Assembly: GCF_004005995.1 (NCBI RefSeq)
Contig: NZ_CP034767.1
Span: 1,240,001 to 1,304,000 of the forward strand
Source of the DNA: Devosia sp. 1566
GTDB lineage: Bacteria; Pseudomonadota; Alphaproteobacteria; Rhizobiales; Devosiaceae
Direction: 5' to 3'
Length of the DNA stretch: 64,000 bases
Both the position numbers and the translations under genes were made by a program. The notes beneath the pieces were generated by a model. The model did not search any database and was not told the DNA's origin. It worked only from the letters and a program-made list of their open reading frames with translations. Below are positions 63,261-64,000 of the stretch, in pieces. The number at the start of each line of letters is the position of its first letter. Within the stretch, counting starts at the first letter, position 1.

Positions 63261-63470
63261 ATGAAGAAGATTGCACCTATTGCCTTGGTCCTTGTTGGGG
63301 CCATGTCCCTTACTGCGTGCACCACCACTGAGCGTACTGTCGCTGGCGCTGCGATTGGCGCTGGCGCTGGCGCAGTTGTCGGCGGCGCGGTCGCTGGCAC
63401 GCCCGGCGCCGTTGTCGGTGGCGTCGCCGGTGGCGCGACGGGCGCCGTCATTGGCCGGAACTCCCGATAG
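63261..63470 (+). CDS. Small glycine-zipper lipoprotein
   Basis: 69 residues from ATG 63261 (CGGAGG 6-7 nt upstream). Lipobox SLTAC (about 16-20), then a glycine-zipper region (VAGAAIGAGAGAVVGGAVAG, then PGAVVGGVAGGATGAVIGRN) like small outer-membrane lipoproteins that insert through a glycine zipper. A terminator follows. Its role is envelope-related, details unknown. Confidence 0.85.
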   Translation: MKKIAPIALVLVGAMSLTACTTTERTVAGAAIGAGAGAVVGGAVAGTPGAVVGGVAGGATGAVIGRNSR

Positions 63471-63496
63471 GCGACCAATACGTCTCGAGAATGTCT

Positions 63497-63525
63497 GGGG
63501 CTTGAGTTCGCTCGGGCCCCTTTTT
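63497..63525 (+). terminator. Rho-independent terminator
   Basis: GGGGCTTGAG (63497-63506), loop TTCG, CTCGGGCCCC (63511-63520) with two G-T pairs, then TTTTT. Confidence 0.85.
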
Positions 63526-63544
63526 CATGGGCGATAGGTTGGCG

Positions 63545-64000
63545 TCAGTCGCGAATCTGACGATCCGTACTGTCTCTCGCCTTGAGCTCGAAACCAAGGT
63601 TCACCACCGCGGGCACAGGGCGCTCGCCATTGGCGGCGGCGATGATCATGTCGATCGCCTGGCGCCCCATTTCGTAGCGCGGCGTGCGGATCGATGACAC
63701 GCTCGGCGCGCTCGCTGCAGCATATTCCAGGTCGTTATAGCCCATAATGCCGAATTGGCTCGGTACGCGGATATGTCGCCGCTGGCACTCGAAAAGGGCG
63801 CCCAGGGCCATGTCATCATTGTTGCAGAATACGGCATCTGCATCCGGCACCAGTTCAAGAAAATCGGCGAGCATCTCCGCGCCTCGGGTGACCGAAGATG
63901 GGTGCGGGCTGGTATAGATCAGCCTTTCGTCAAACAGATCGACAGCTTGCAAAACGTCCCGATATCCCTCCAGCCGCCGTTGCGCGCGCGGGTCCATACG
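63545..64000 (-). CDS. LacI-family transcriptional regulator, 3' part only
   Basis: About 151 codons to the stop at 63545, open to the right edge, so the HTH is outside the window. The C-terminal sugar-binding domain is clear: RAQRRLEGYRDVL, AVFCNNDDMALGALFECQRR, GIMGYNDLEYAAASAPSVSS and MGRQAIDMIIAAANGE are standard LacI/GalR motifs. The ligand is probably a sugar or sugar acid. Confidence 0.88.
   Translation of the reverse strand, partial: RMDPRAQRRLEGYRDVLQAVDLFDERLIYTSPHPSSVTRGAEMLADFLELVPDADAVFCNNDDMALGALFECQRRHIRVPSQFGIMGYNDLEYAAASAPSVSSIRTPRYEMGRQAIDMIIAAANGERPVPAVVNLGFELKARDSTDRQIRD

Overview
The window looks like a piece of an alphaproteobacterial chromosome, most likely Hyphomicrobiales and possibly Devosia-like. 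The signs are high G+C, tightly overlapping operons, large families of ABC importers with GntR and TetR regulators, and recombinase/DUF2924 gene sets of the kind seen in alphaproteobacterial islands. The taxonomic guess is inference; there is no rRNA or other marker gene here.

Layout. 1-8.6 kb is core-like metabolism: the start of an L-serine dehydratase gene, then a locus with an NMT1/SsuA-type importer (binding protein, permease, ATPase), an amidase, a two-domain acetyltransferase, an epimerase-like oxidoreductase and a dihydrodipicolinate-synthase-family lyase. A TetR regulator sits among them, and three near-identical operator-like sites tie the units together. 9-11.2 kb holds an unknown gene and an aspartase/fumarase-type lyase.

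11.6 to about 43.5 kb is an accessory region. It opens with a tyrosine integrase and an opposing four-gene operon carrying a large serine recombinase. These are followed by an XRE-ImmA pair, an excisionase-like HTH, a RepA-like ATPase trailed by iteron-like repeats, a ParB-domain DNA methyltransferase, a small-terminase-like protein, and a lysis-like cassette (lysozyme, a holin-like gene with an in-frame amber codon, two small membrane proteins). No capsid, tail or large terminase gene was seen, so this resembles a phage satellite or a decayed, replication-capable island. Behind it come a 984-residue RTX/Ig-like protein, a BTAD regulator, two large polytopic membrane proteins, many small unknown genes, a histidine-kinase remnant, a frameshifted DUF1828-like gene, and a nested SRAP locus in which an intact SRAP gene is flanked by the 3' and 5' scraps of another.

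43.6-59.3 kb is catabolic again: an acetamidase/formamidase-like enzyme, a frameshifted YdcF-like gene, an alpha/beta hydrolase, and two sugar-type ABC systems. The first has a GntR regulator, ATPase, permease, binding protein and a DJ-1/PfpI protein. The second has a divergent GntR regulator, a binding protein, an ATPase, two permeases and an SMP-30 lactonase, beside an Ldh-family dehydrogenase and a tautomerase. Together they suggest uptake and oxidation of a sugar or sugar acid through a lactone. 59.9-64 kb holds envelope and housekeeping genes (RlpA, two small lipoproteins, MYG1-like hydrolase, a protease-like PDZ protein lacking catalytic residues) and the 3' part of a LacI-type regulator.
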